Under the pieces are notes generated by a model that saw nothing but the letters and a program-made list of their open reading frames with translations, was not told the origin of the DNA and made no database searches. From NCBI GenBank assembly GCA_036399175.1, contig DASWNP010000064.1:107261-171260 (forward strand): DNA of 64,000 nt. Direction: 5' to 3'. Below, piece after piece: positions 46,982-57,550 of this stretch. This DNA comes from DASWNP01 sp036399175 (GTDB taxonomy: Bacteria > Acidobacteriota > Blastocatellia > Pyrinomonadales > Pyrinomonadaceae). How positions within the stretch are numbered: the first letter of the stretch is position 1; every line of letters starts with the position of its first letter. Both the position numbers and the translations under genes were made by a program.

Positions 46982-48919
46982 ATGCAAGAGCAGGATGGCA
47001 ATCATAGTTTTAATATCACGGAGCGCCTCGAAAGCTTGCGCCGCGAGCACGAGGCTCTGCAATGGGAAGGAACTTTCCGCGACTACTTCGAGCTGGTCGC
47101 ACAACGCCCGCGCCTCGCAGAGCTTTCTCACGCGCGCATCAACGACATGATTCATGCCGCAGGCGTCGAGAAATTGAACGAAGGCACGCGCGACGAAATC
47201 TCCCGCTACAAGTTCTTCGCCTCGGAGCTGTTCGGCATCGAAGAGCCGATTGCGCGCATCGTCGAGTATTTCAAGTCGGCGGCGCAGCGTCTCGAAGTCC
47301 GCAAGCGCATTCTTCTGCTGATGGGGCCTGTCGGCGGCGGCAAGTCAACCATCGTGACGATGCTCAAGCGCGGCCTCGAAGAGTGGACGCGCACGGAAGA
47401 GGGCGCGGTCTACGCCATCAAAGACTGCCCGATGCACGAAGAGCCTCTGCACCTCATCCCCAACGAGCTGAGAGCGGAAATCGAGAAGCATTACGGCATC
47501 TACATCGAAGGCGACCTCTGCCCGCAGTGCCGCTATTCGCTCGAACACATCTACGGCGGACGCCACGAAGACGTGCGCGTGCAGCGCATTCTCTTCTCCG
47601 AGAAGAACCGCGTCGGCATCGGCACCTTCGCGCCCTCCGACCCCAAATCTCAGGACATCACTGAGCTGACGGGCTCAATCGACCTCTCGACCATCGGCGA
47701 TGTCGGCGTCGAATCCGACCCGCGCGCCTACCGCTTCGACGGCGAATTGAACATCGCCAACCGAGGCGTCATGGAGTTCGTCGAGATGCTCAAGGTCGAT
47801 GAGAAGTTTCTCTACAGCTTGCTCACGCTCTCGCAGGAGCAGAACATCAAGACGGGTCGCTTCGCCATGATTTACGCCGACGAGGTGATTCTCTCGCACA
47901 CGAACGAGAACGAGTACGTCTCCTTCGCCGGCAACCGCAAGTCGGAAGCCTTGCAGGATAGAATCATCCTCGTGCGCGTGCCTTACAACCTGCGCGTCTC
48001 GCAGGAAGAGCGCATCTACGACAAGCTCTTGAAGCAGTCCGAAGTGCTCCGCAACGTCCACATCGCGCCGAACACGCTGAGAGTCGCCGCGATGTTCGCC
48101 GTGATGACGCGCCTCGAAGAGCCCAAGCGCGCGAACGTGGACATCGTCAAAAAGATGAAGCTCTACGACGGCGAGGATGTCGAAGGCTACAAGTCGAAGG
48201 ACGTGCGCGAGCTGAAAGAAGAGACCGTCCGCGAAGGCATGGACGGCATCTCGCCGCGCTACATCATCAATCGTCTTTCCTCCGCACTCGTGCGCGACGG
48301 CGTCACCTGCATCAACCCCATCGACGCGCTGCGTACCATCAAGAACGGCTTCGAGCAGCACACGGGCATCAACGCCGAGCAGCGCGAGCGTTATCTCAAT
48401 CTCATCTCGGCGGCGCGCAAGGAGTACGACGAGCTTGCCAAGATAGAAGTGCAGCGCGCCTTCGTCTACTCCTTTGAGGAGATGGCGCGAACCATGTGCA
48501 ACAACTACCTCGACAACGTCGAAGCCTACTGCAACAAGGAACGCATGAAAGACCCCATCACCGAAGAGGAGATGGAGCCCGACGAACAGCTCATGCGCTC
48601 CATCGAAGAGCAAATCGGAATCTCCGAGAACGCCAAGAACACCTTCCGGCAGGAGATTCTCATTCGCATCTCTTCCTACGCGCGCAAGGGCAAAAACTTC
48701 GAGTACATGTCTCACGAGCGTCTAAAGGAGGCCATCGAGAAGAAAATCTTCTCCGACCTCAAAGACGTGGTGAAGATAACGACTTCCGCCAAGACGCCCG
48801 ACCCCGACCAACTCCGGCGCATCAACGAAGTCGTTGACCGCCTCGTGCGCGACGGCGGCTACTGCCCCGTCTGCGCCAACGAGCTACTCACCTACGTCGG
48901 CACACTTCTCTCGCGCTGA
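46982..48919 (+). CDS. prkA: Serine protein kinase PrkA (YeaG)
   Basis: 645 residues. AAA-type PrkA domain with Walker A GPVGGGKST (from G115), and a C-terminal domain typical of PrkA (EEMARTMCNNYLDNVEAYCNK in part). Cys-rich stretch CPQCRYSLEHIYGG and another near the end, CPVCANELL. Family members respond to starvation or stationary phase and are usually co-expressed with YeaH and SpoVR, which here lie 3.7 and 9.8 kb downstream. The ATG at 46982 was preferred to an upstream GTG/ATG region that lacks similarity to family N-termini. Confidence 0.95.
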   Translation: MQEQDGNHSFNITERLESLRREHEALQWEGTFRDYFELVAQRPRLAELSHARINDMIHAAGVEKLNEGTRDEISRYKFFASELFGIEEPIARIVEYFKSAAQRLEVRKRILLLMGPVGGGKSTIVTMLKRGLEEWTRTEEGAVYAIKDCPMHEEPLHLIPNELRAEIEKHYGIYIEGDLCPQCRYSLEHIYGGRHEDVRVQRILFSEKNRVGIGTFAPSDPKSQDITELTGSIDLSTIGDVGVESDPRAYRFDGELNIANRGVMEFVEMLKVDEKFLYSLLTLSQEQNIKTGRFAMIYADEVILSHTNENEYVSFAGNRKSEALQDRIILVRVPYNLRVSQEERIYDKLLKQSEVLRNVHIAPNTLRVAAMFAVMTRLEEPKRANVDIVKKMKLYDGEDVEGYKSKDVRELKEETVREGMDGISPRYIINRLSSALVRDGVTCINPIDALRTIKNGFEQHTGINAEQRERYLNLISAARKEYDELAKIEVQRAFVYSFEEMARTMCNNYLDNVEAYCNKERMKDPITEEEMEPDEQLMRSIEEQIGISENAKNTFRQEILIRISSYARKGKNFEYMSHERLKEAIEKKIFSDLKDVVKITTSAKTPDPDQLRRINEVVDRLVRDGGYCPVCANELLTYVGTLLSR

Positions 48920-48964
48920 ATCTCCGGCGCGGGCGAAGCCTTCAAGCGCAACCCACTTACCCCA

Positions 48965-49000
48965 ACGCCCGCGCCTTTCTTCTAAAGAAGGCGCGGGCGT
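48965..49000 (+). terminator. Hairpin between prkA and the ROCO gene
   Basis: ACGCCCGCGCCTT (48965-48977) pairs with AAGGCGCGGGCGT (48988-49000), with an added CTT/AAG inside. No T-run follows. It could end or attenuate the prkA transcript before the LRR-Roc-COR-TIR gene. Confidence 0.6.
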
Positions 49001-49021
49001 CGCACTTGAGGAACAACGACC

Positions 49022-51529
49022 ATGACTGAACGGCTCGACCGTCGGAAAAAGAGAGCGATAAATGAATCACCAAACGTGGCTGCTCTTATTGAGGAAGCCT
49101 ACAGCGCGCGCGCGACCGGCTTAGATTTATCTGCGAAGAATTTAACCGAACTGCCGGAAAGTATTGGACAACTCACCCAGCTTCAGACGCTGTATCTTGA
49201 TAATAACCAACTGACGCAACTACCGGAGAGTATCGGACAACTTACTCAGCTTAAGTATCTGTACCTTGATGAGAACCAACTGATACAACTGCCGGAGAGC
49301 TTCAGTCAACTTACTCAGCTTGAGACACTGTCTCTTAGCAGCAACCAACTGACACAACTGCCGGAGAGCATCAATCAACTCGCTCAGCTTGAGACGCTGT
49401 ATCTTGATAACAACAAACTGGTGGCTTTGCCGGCGTCGCTGCGAAACCTTAGTTCACTTGATGAGCTTTATTTACATGGGAATGACCTTCTCGGATTGCC
49501 GACAGAGGTGTTGGGCGCTACTTGGTTAGAAGTCGCGCAGGGAAAAGGGCAACCGGCTAGGGCAAAGGAGATTCTTGATTATTACTTCCGCGTTCGAGGC
49601 GGGCGGCGTCCCTTGAATGAAGCCAAGCTGATTCTGGTGGGGCGCGGGGCGGTGGGGAAGACCTCGCTGGTGAATCGGCTGGTAGATGACCGCTTTGACG
49701 GAAGTGAAAAGAAGACTGAGGGCATCAAGATTACGGAGTGGGGATTTCGGCTGAACGGGGTGGAGGACGTGAGGCTGAACGTGTGGGACTTCGGCGGGCA
49801 GGAGATAATGCACGCGACTCACCAGTTTTTCCTGACGCAGCGCAGCCTGTACCTGCTGGTCTTGAACGGGCGCGAGGGCGGCGAAGATACGGATGCGGAA
49901 TACTGGTTGAAGCTCATCGAGAGCTTCGGCGGCGAGTCGCCCGTCATCGTCGTGCTGAACAAAATCAAGGAGCATCCGTTCGACGTGAATCGTCGCGCGC
50001 TGCAACAGAAGTATCCGGTTCGGGAGTTCGTCAAAACCGATTGCTCCGACGGCACGGGCATTGAAGAGCTTCGCAAGGTCATCGAGCGCGAGACAGACCG
50101 CCTTGAGCACCTGCGCGACGCTTTCCCCGCCGACTGGTTCACCATCAAGCAGAGGCTCGCGGGGATGAAGAAGAACTACCTGAGCTTCGAGCAGTACCAA
50201 GAGTTCTGCGCCGAGCATGGCGAGACGGACGCGGAGGCTCAGGAATCGCTCGCAGGCTACCTGCACAATCTGGGCGTCGTCCTGAACTACAGGGAAGACC
50301 CGCGCTTGCAGGAGACGCACGTCCTCAATCCGCATTGGGTGACGAACGGCATCTACAGGATTCTCAACTCGGAGAAGCTGGAAAAGCGGAAGGGCGAGAT
50401 TCATCTGCACGAGGTTTCGGAAATTCTCGATGACCGCGAGTATCCGCCCAACATGCGTCGCTTCATCTTCGATTTGATGAAGAAGTTCGACCTCTGCTTC
50501 AGCTTCCCCGGCGACGAGTGTCATTACCTCATCCCTGAGCTGCTCGATAAGCAAGAGCCGGAAGAGACCGCGCAGTTTGAGCCGGAGGAATGTCTGAATT
50601 TTCAGTATCATTACCCCGTGCTGCCGGAAGGCTTGCTGCCGCGTTTCATCGTCCGCACACACACGCTGAGCGAGGGTTTGCCGCGCTGGCGCTCCGGCGT
50701 CATCCTGAAATTTGAAGAGAACCGCGCGCTCGTCAAAGCCGACGTGCAGGACAGGAAGGTCTTCGTCTCCGTCTCCGGCGCTCTCGCGGGGCGCAGGCGT
50801 CTGCTCGCCGTCATCCGTTCGGACTTCGACCGGATTCACGGCGACATACGCAACTTGCAGCCGCAGGAGATGATTCCTCTGCCCGCGCATCCGAAGGCGG
50901 TTGTGTCCTATCAGGAAATGCTTTTGATGGAGCAAAGCGGAGTGAAGACGTTGCCGAAAGGCGTCGATGGGCGGGTGGTCGAACTGGACGTGAACGAGTT
51001 GCTCAACGGCGTAGACCTCAAAGGCACGCGCCAGAGAAGAGAGAAGAGGATGGACGAGCTGCATCAGGCCGTGCGTCTCTTCTACAGCTATTCGCATGAG
51101 GACGAGAGCCTGCGCAACAGGTTGGAGACTCACCTGAAAATTCTCCAACACCAGAAACTCATCGAGGGTTGGAAAGACCGCGACATCGAGGCCGGTGAGG
51201 ATTGGAAACAGAAGATTGACGAAAATCTTGAGCGCGCCCAAATCATTCTGCTGCTCGTGAGCCCCGATTTCATCGCTTCGGATTATTGCTACGAAAAGGA
51301 GATGAAGCGTGCGCTCGAACGACACGAGAAGGGCGAGGCTCGCGTGATTCCTGTTATCGTGCGCGATGTCAATTGGAGAATCGCTCCTTTTGCCGGACTG
51401 AAAGCCCTTCCCAGAGATGGTAAGGCCGTCGATACCTGGGAGAATCAGGATACGGCCTGGCGAGAAGTCTCTGAGGAGATTCAGAGAGTGGCCGAGAGGA
51501 TGAGAGGAGATTTCGGTCTCACGGTCTAA
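49022..51529 (+). CDS. LRR-Roc-COR-TIR protein
   Basis: 835 residues. Five to six 23-residue leucine-rich repeats (about 32-170; consensus LTQLPESIGQLTQLETLYLDNNQ in part), a Roc GTPase (P-loop GRGAVGKTS from G207, switch DFGGQE at D256, NKIK), a COR dimerisation domain (about 380-650) and a C-terminal TIR (about 680-825: RLFYSYSHED, ASDYCYEKEM with candidate NADase Glu E758 or E760). Bacterial TIRs often hydrolyse NAD in anti-phage defence; Roco proteins are GTP-regulated dimers. The LRR part is more AT-rich than its surroundings, a sign of transfer. It splits prkA from yeaH. Confidence 0.93.
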   Translation: MTERLDRRKKRAINESPNVAALIEEAYSARATGLDLSAKNLTELPESIGQLTQLQTLYLDNNQLTQLPESIGQLTQLKYLYLDENQLIQLPESFSQLTQLETLSLSSNQLTQLPESINQLAQLETLYLDNNKLVALPASLRNLSSLDELYLHGNDLLGLPTEVLGATWLEVAQGKGQPARAKEILDYYFRVRGGRRPLNEAKLILVGRGAVGKTSLVNRLVDDRFDGSEKKTEGIKITEWGFRLNGVEDVRLNVWDFGGQEIMHATHQFFLTQRSLYLLVLNGREGGEDTDAEYWLKLIESFGGESPVIVVLNKIKEHPFDVNRRALQQKYPVREFVKTDCSDGTGIEELRKVIERETDRLEHLRDAFPADWFTIKQRLAGMKKNYLSFEQYQEFCAEHGETDAEAQESLAGYLHNLGVVLNYREDPRLQETHVLNPHWVTNGIYRILNSEKLEKRKGEIHLHEVSEILDDREYPPNMRRFIFDLMKKFDLCFSFPGDECHYLIPELLDKQEPEETAQFEPEECLNFQYHYPVLPEGLLPRFIVRTHTLSEGLPRWRSGVILKFEENRALVKADVQDRKVFVSVSGALAGRRRLLAVIRSDFDRIHGDIRNLQPQEMIPLPAHPKAVVSYQEMLLMEQSGVKTLPKGVDGRVVELDVNELLNGVDLKGTRQRREKRMDELHQAVRLFYSYSHEDESLRNRLETHLKILQHQKLIEGWKDRDIEAGEDWKQKIDENLERAQIILLLVSPDFIASDYCYEKEMKRALERHEKGEARVIPVIVRDVNWRIAPFAGLKALPRDGKAVDTWENQDTAWREVSEEIQRVAERMRGDFGLTV
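49138..49482 (+). repeat. Five tandem 69-bp LRR-coding units
   Basis: Units begin at 49138, 49207, 49276, 49345 and 49414, each 69 bp and 23 codons long. The middle three are highly alike at DNA level (CAACTGA.. start, CCGGAGAG core). The similarity in synonymous positions points to recent duplication, so copy number may vary between strains. Confidence 0.85.
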
Positions 51530-51598
51530 GCGAAGAGCGAAACTCGCGTCGAAAAGGGTCTGGATAATCTCTTGTAGACATCCGGGAGCTTCGCTGCC

Positions 51599-52582
51599 AT
51601 GCTTGTTCAGAAAATTATGAAGAAACGTTATCTGGTGGCAGGAGCGACGGGGCTGGCCGGGGCGGCGGTGGCGGCGAAGCTTTGGCGGCGTCCGCGCGCG
51701 TTGGTGTGGGAGGAGCACGCGGAGCGTGTGCGGCACGGGGCGCATTCGCGCTTCGCGGAGGTCGGGGGCGTGAGGGTGCATTATCAGGAGGCGGGCGTTG
51801 AAGGTGCGCCGCCGATGATTCTGATTCACGGCTTCTGCGCTTCGACGCTCGTCTGGAGCGACGTGCTTTTGACGCTGGCGGAGATGGGCTTTCGCGTCGT
51901 TGCGCCCGACCTCGTGGGTTTCGGTTTTTCGGGGAAGCCGCGCGAGGGCGAGTACACGATTGAGGCGCAGGCGCGCGTGGTCGTGGGCTTGATGGAGCAT
52001 CTGGGAATCGAGCGCGCGGCGCTTGTGGGTAGCTCATACGGCGGGGCGGTGGCGGCGGTGTGCGCTTTGGAGTGGCCGGAGCGAGTGGAGCGTCTGGTTT
52101 TGGTCGGGGCGGTGACGAACGACGCGGCGAAGCGGCAGTTGCTTCTGCGCGTGGCGGGAGCGCCCGTGTTGGGCGAGGTGCTCTCGCCGCTCCTGATTGA
52201 CTCGCGGCGTTTGATAAAGTGGCGGCTGAGGAAAATCTATGCGAACGGCAATGCGCATCTGTTAGAGCGCGCGCGTCTGGATTCGCAGTATCTTCCACTG
52301 CGCTATGCCGATACGCAGCGCGCTATCCTGCTGACGCTCCGGCGCTGGAACGCCTCGCGCATCGAACGCGAGGCCGCAAGCATCACGCAGCCGACGCTCC
52401 TCATCTGGGGCGAACAAGACAGAGACATCCCCCTCCGCTACGGCGAGCGCCTGCACGCGCAGATGCCCAACGCGCGCCTCGTCGTCTTCCGACGCTGCGG
52501 GCATCTCCCACAGGAAGAGCGCCCCGAAGAGTTCGCCGGACTCGTCGCAGGCTTCTGTAAAGTAGTAAATCGTGAATCGTAA
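51599..52582 (+). CDS. Alpha/beta-fold hydrolase with N-terminal anchor
   Basis: 327 residues. A short N-terminal hydrophobic segment (YLVAGATGLAGAAVAAKLW) may anchor it. Oxyanion HGF (77-79), nucleophile S146 in GSSYGG, acid in GEQDRDIP and His in CGHLPQ complete the triad. The substrate is unknown (ester, lactone or epoxide). Two ATG codons, at 51599 and 51617, are possible. The final residues VVNRES and the stop codon come from a heptamer array. Confidence 0.9.
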   Translation: MLVQKIMKKRYLVAGATGLAGAAVAAKLWRRPRALVWEEHAERVRHGAHSRFAEVGGVRVHYQEAGVEGAPPMILIHGFCASTLVWSDVLLTLAEMGFRVVAPDLVGFGFSGKPREGEYTIEAQARVVVGLMEHLGIERAALVGSSYGGAVAAVCALEWPERVERLVLVGAVTNDAAKRQLLLRVAGAPVLGEVLSPLLIDSRRLIKWRLRKIYANGNAHLLERARLDSQYLPLRYADTQRAILLTLRRWNASRIEREAASITQPTLLIWGEQDRDIPLRYGERLHAQMPNARLVVFRRCGHLPQEERPEEFAGLVAGFCKVVNRES

Positions 52583-52645
52583 ATCGTGAATAGAAACGTG
52601 GTGAATGCAGTTTCTATTCACGATTTACGATTTACCATTCACGAG
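52565..52645. repeat. Inverted heptamer array, GTAAATC/GTGAATC type
   Basis: Left arm 52565-52597: GTAAATC, GTGAATC, GTAAATC, GTGAATA. Right arm 52613-52645: CTATT, CACGATT, TACGATT, TACCATT, CACG. The left arm contains the hydrolase stop codon. The array ends nine bases before the yeaH start. Confidence 0.85.
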
Positions 52646-52653
52646 GTTTTGAG

Positions 52654-53816
<1,163 letters not shown>

Positions 53817-53817
<1 letters not shown>

Positions 53818-53920
53818 AGAAGGGCTCAAAGCGAAAAGGGCGAAGGGCAAAAGAAGGGCGGAAAAGCCCTGTCTTCAACGTTTTGCCTTCCGCCTTTGGT
53901 GCCTTTTGCTTTTCGCCTGC
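53817..53920. repeat. Inverted heptamer-type array, GAAGGGC type
   Basis: Left arm 53817-53866 repeats GAAGGGC, GAAAAGGGC, GAAGGGC-like words; right arm 53880-53920 repeats TTTTGCC, TTCCGCC, TTTTGCT, TTTCGCC. It begins at the yeaH stop codon. Phase is irregular compared with the other arrays. Confidence 0.65.
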
Positions 53921-53957
53921 TCGTCGAGAAATCCTGATAAATTCTAATATCTATTCA

Positions 53958-53983
53958 AATTTTTGGAGGTCGCTCCAAAAATT
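53958..53983. terminator. Short perfect hairpin upstream of the second TonB receptor
   Basis: AATTTTTGGAG (53958-53968) pairs with CTCCAAAAATT (53973-53983) around four bases. There is no trailing T-run on the plus strand. It may end the yeaH transcript. The rest of 53984-54212 holds no gene; TTGCAA and TAAATC near 54139-54166 are a weak promoter candidate. Confidence 0.45.
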
Positions 53984-54212
53984 CGTTGAGGGACGAGTGT
54001 TTTCGCGCCTGGAAGCCTTGCGGGAAACCTCCGCGCCGTAGCCTTAAAGTGTTGACTGGCTGCCGTTTGAGGGTTTTCCGGAGGGCGTCTGCCAGTACTG
54101 GCCTCCGAGTTGCATTCGGGTAGTGTGGCAATTTTTTTGCAAGTTAGCCTCGCGTCACTAAATCTTCCACAGGTGATGCTTTTTAGCTAAAACAATGAAA
54201 GGAATGGTCAGT

Positions 54213-57200
54213 ATGAGAATTTCCAAGCGAATCATTACGGCGATGTTCGCCCTGTGCTTGTCGCTGTTTGCGATGAGCGCTTTGGCGCAAACATCTACGA
54301 CGGGTTCGATTGAGGGAACGGTGACCGACGTGAATGGTGCGGCTGTGCCCGGTGTGACTGTCACCGTGACGAGCCCGAACCTGATTCGTCCCCAGTCGGC
54401 CACGACCAATGATGAAGGTAACTATCGCATCCTGAATCTCCCTCCGGGACGTTACAACGTGACCGTCGAGGCCACGAGCGGCTTCGCGCGGTTTGAACAG
54501 ACGGACGTTGAGGTCAATCTTTCGAGAACCTCTTCGGTGGCCGTGCAGCTTCGTCCGGCGGGCGCGACCGAGGTCGTCGAAGTGACGGCCAGCTCCGGCG
54601 CGGCGGTGGATGTGACGACCAACACGAGCGGAACCAACGTCTCCAGCGAGCAGTTCTCCAACTTCCCGACTCAGCGCACGGTGCAGTCGCTCTACAGCAT
54701 CGCGCCGACCGTCGCCCGTTCGGGTCTGCGCGACGCTTCGGGACGCGACCGCGACCCCTCGGTCGGCGGCTCCTCCGGCCCTGAGAACAACTACATCCTC
54801 GACGGCGTGTCCACGACCGACCCCGCGTTCGGCGGCGGCGGCGCGAACCTGCCCTTCGAGTTCGTCCAGGAAGTCGAAGTCAAGACGGGCGCTTACGGCG
54901 CCGAGTACGGCAAATCGACCGGCGGCATCTTCAACGTCATCACCAAATCGGGTGGCAACGAGTTTCGCGGCGACCTCTTCGGCTACTTCACGACCAAAGG
55001 AATGGTTCGTGAGGTGAAGGCTTCGGCCATCCCCCTCACGGGCGCTGCCCCTTCGGGCTTCTCCGAAATCGACGCCGGCGGCGACATCGGCGGCCCCATC
55101 ATCAAAGACAAGCTCTGGTTCTTCGGCGCGTTCAACCCGCAGCGCCGCGAGAACTACTTCCTGACGCAGACCTTCCGCCAGGAAGTGAGCAACAAGGTGA
55201 CGACCCCCTTCTACGCGGGCAAGCTCACCTGGGGCATCAACCAGAACCACACCTTCACCTTCTCGACCTTCGGTGATTTCACCAAGCAGGAAGGTTTCCT
55301 CTTCCGCGTCAACGCGCGCGTGCCCGACAACGGCTTCGGCGCTGACCTGAACAGCTTCAACGGCACGATCGAGACGGGCGGCCACAACTACGCCGCGCGC
55401 CTTAATTCCGTTTTCACCCCGACCTTCATCGGCGAGTTCATGTTCGGCCTCCACTACCAGAGAGCCAACACGATTCCCGTCGCCTCGGTTGCGGGCACTT
55501 CGCTCATTCAGGACAACTTCGCGGTCGTTAGCGGCGGCACGGTTCGCCCCGTCGTCGACACGAACGTTCTCGACTCGGCTGATGCCACCACCTTCATCTC
55601 GTTCGTCGATGGTCGTGGCGGCTCACTTGAGCGCAACTTCACGCGACAGGGCTTCGGTCTGGTCTCCGACCAGGATCGCAACCGTTGGGAGTTTGCCGCC
55701 AGATTCCAGAACATCTTGGGCAAGCATACCCTCAAGTACGGCTTCGAGTTTCAGGAGAATATGTACCGCATCCTGACCACTTCGAGCGGCCCGGCCAGAA
55801 CCTTCGGCGACCCGTTCGGTGAAGAAGCCGGCGCGCCTTTCCCCTCGACCACGATGCCCGGCGGCGTTCGTATCACGAACCGCTTCGGCGTCTGCGCGGC
55901 TGTCGGCAACACGGCGCAGTGCCCGACCGGAACTTTCACGCGTCGTCTCAACAACCTGATTGCCGCCGGACAGGGGCCTGCCGGTATCACCAGCGCGACG
56001 ACCGTCTCGGGTCTGACTTCGGCGCAATTGTCGGCCAACCCGATTCTCGTCTTCTCCAGCGCCCGCGTGCGCGACTTCTTCCTCAACACGCAGGGAGAGT
56101 TCACCAAGACCAGAGTCGAGAGCTTCTACATTCAGGACGACTTCAAGGTCACGAGAAACATCCAGTTCAACATGGGTCTGCGCTGGGACTACCAGCAGGC
56201 TTACGGCATCGAGTCGACCTACATCAAGCTCAACGACTTCATCTCCAACGCGCAGCCTCGCCTCGGCTTCATCTGGGATTTCACCGGACAGGGTCGCGGT
56301 AAGGTCTTCGCCAACTATGCGCGCTTCCTCGAAACTCCGATTCCGCTCGACGTGAACGTTCGCGCCGGCGGCGACGAGATTCAGCTTGACCGCAACATCA
56401 ACGCCAACCGCGTCAACGCTCCCGTCGGCTCGGTCATCCTCGCCGGTTTCGCTTCCGGCCTCGGCTGCCTGGGCTGCGAAGCCACGCCGGTTGACAAGGG
56501 TCTCAAGCCGCAGACGGTCGATGAGTGGAGCGCGGGTATCGAGTACGAGGTTGTCAAAGACCTCTCGCTCGGCATGCGCGGCATCTATCGCGCGCAGGAC
56601 AACGTCATCGAAGACGGTTCGTTCGACGACGGCCACACCTACTTCCTGTTCAACCCCGGTCGCAGAGGCGCGGGCACGACGGAAGAGGCCGCTTGCAGCG
56701 ACCCGCTCATCGGCTGCTTCGGTAACGCTCGCCGCTACTATCGCGCGCTCGAATTCACGGCCACGAAGCGCTTCACGAACAACTACCAGTTCATCGCTTC
56801 CTACGTCTTTTCGAGCCTCATCGGCAACTACGAAGGTCTGTTCCGTAACGACAACGGACAGTCCGACCCGAACATCACTTCGTTGTTCGACCTGCCGAGC
56901 CTTCTGGGCAACACCTACGGGCGTCTCCCGAATGACCGTCCGCACCAGTTCAAGTTCAACGGCAGCTACCGCACGCCGTTCAAGCTTCTGCTGTCGGGCA
57001 ACTTCTACGCGCAGTCGGGGATTCCCTTCAACCAGTTAGTTCCGCATCCGGTCTACGGTGACAATGAAGGCTTCGGTGTGCCGCGCGGCACGGCGGTCAA
57101 CCCCGTCACGGGTAAGACCCGCACTCCGACCACCTACCAGCTCGACCTCGGCGCTTACTACCCGATTGCTCTCGGCGAGAATCGTGAGCTGCGCTTCCAG

Positions 57201-57377
57201 GCCGACTGGTTCAACGTCACGAATACGCAGCGCGCCGTCCGCGAGGACGAGACCGTGCGTATCAACAGCGGTATTCCGGGCGCTGCCTCTATTCAATTCG
57301 ACAACCCATTCTATGGCACGGGACAGGTCTTCCAGTTCCCGTCGGCTCTGCGTCTGGGCGTGAAGTTCTCGTTCTAA
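54213..57377 (+). CDS. TonB-dependent receptor, Oar-like
   Basis: 1054 residues. Signal peptide MRISKRIITAMFALCLSLFA cut near SALAQ, a carboxypeptidase-regulatory domain (GSIEGTVTDVNGAAVPGV), a plug (YILDGVSTTDPAFGGG, EVEVKTGAYGAEYGKSTGG) and a beta-barrel ending RLGVKFSF. AAAGGA lies ten bases before the ATG at 54213; 54195 is an alternative. The codon choice is unusually even and C-ending, as in highly expressed genes. Followed by a strong terminator. No SusD-like partner. Confidence 0.93.
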   Translation: MRISKRIITAMFALCLSLFAMSALAQTSTTGSIEGTVTDVNGAAVPGVTVTVTSPNLIRPQSATTNDEGNYRILNLPPGRYNVTVEATSGFARFEQTDVEVNLSRTSSVAVQLRPAGATEVVEVTASSGAAVDVTTNTSGTNVSSEQFSNFPTQRTVQSLYSIAPTVARSGLRDASGRDRDPSVGGSSGPENNYILDGVSTTDPAFGGGGANLPFEFVQEVEVKTGAYGAEYGKSTGGIFNVITKSGGNEFRGDLFGYFTTKGMVREVKASAIPLTGAAPSGFSEIDAGGDIGGPIIKDKLWFFGAFNPQRRENYFLTQTFRQEVSNKVTTPFYAGKLTWGINQNHTFTFSTFGDFTKQEGFLFRVNARVPDNGFGADLNSFNGTIETGGHNYAARLNSVFTPTFIGEFMFGLHYQRANTIPVASVAGTSLIQDNFAVVSGGTVRPVVDTNVLDSADATTFISFVDGRGGSLERNFTRQGFGLVSDQDRNRWEFAARFQNILGKHTLKYGFEFQENMYRILTTSSGPARTFGDPFGEEAGAPFPSTTMPGGVRITNRFGVCAAVGNTAQCPTGTFTRRLNNLIAAGQGPAGITSATTVSGLTSAQLSANPILVFSSARVRDFFLNTQGEFTKTRVESFYIQDDFKVTRNIQFNMGLRWDYQQAYGIESTYIKLNDFISNAQPRLGFIWDFTGQGRGKVFANYARFLETPIPLDVNVRAGGDEIQLDRNINANRVNAPVGSVILAGFASGLGCLGCEATPVDKGLKPQTVDEWSAGIEYEVVKDLSLGMRGIYRAQDNVIEDGSFDDGHTYFLFNPGRRGAGTTEEAACSDPLIGCFGNARRYYRALEFTATKRFTNNYQFIASYVFSSLIGNYEGLFRNDNGQSDPNITSLFDLPSLLGNTYGRLPNDRPHQFKFNGSYRTPFKLLLSGNFYAQSGIPFNQLVPHPVYGDNEGFGVPRGTAVNPVTGKTRTPTTYQLDLGAYYPIALGENRELRFQADWFNVTNTQRAVREDETVRINSGIPGAASIQFDNPFYGTGQVFQFPSALRLGVKFSF

Positions 57378-57435
57378 GTTCTACCTGCTTTCACCGTTGC
57401 CGGGGAGCTTTCCCCGGCGCTCGTTGAGAGATTCG

Positions 57436-57474
57436 GGGGAGGCGCGAAAATCGCGCTTCCCCCTTTGTTTTTTG
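57436..57474 (+). terminator. Intrinsic terminator after the second TonB receptor
   Basis: GGGGGAGGCGCGA (57436-57448) pairs with TCGCGCTTCCCCC (57452-57464) with one wobble and is followed by TTTGTTTTTT. Confidence 0.92.
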
Positions 57475-57550
57475 TGTTATTCTCTCCGCTCAACAATCGC
57501 GCACAACAGTTGTTTCAGGTACGAGCCGTTTTATGAAAGGAGCCCGCCAG

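Noticed and set aside
49138..49482. Tandem repeat considered as CRISPR or non-coding satellite
   Set aside because: The 69-bp period is in frame and encodes leucine-rich repeats; there are no spacers.
49526..52000. An 824-codon open frame antisense to the ROCO-TIR gene
   Set aside because: It mirrors the coding strand of a clear multidomain gene, has no recognisable domain and comes from GC-rich codon bias.
54183..55454. Long antisense frame opposite the second TonB receptor (also 47675-48715 and 25681-27150)
   Set aside because: Composition is Arg/Ala/Val/Glu-rich without motifs, and the opposite strand encodes conserved proteins.
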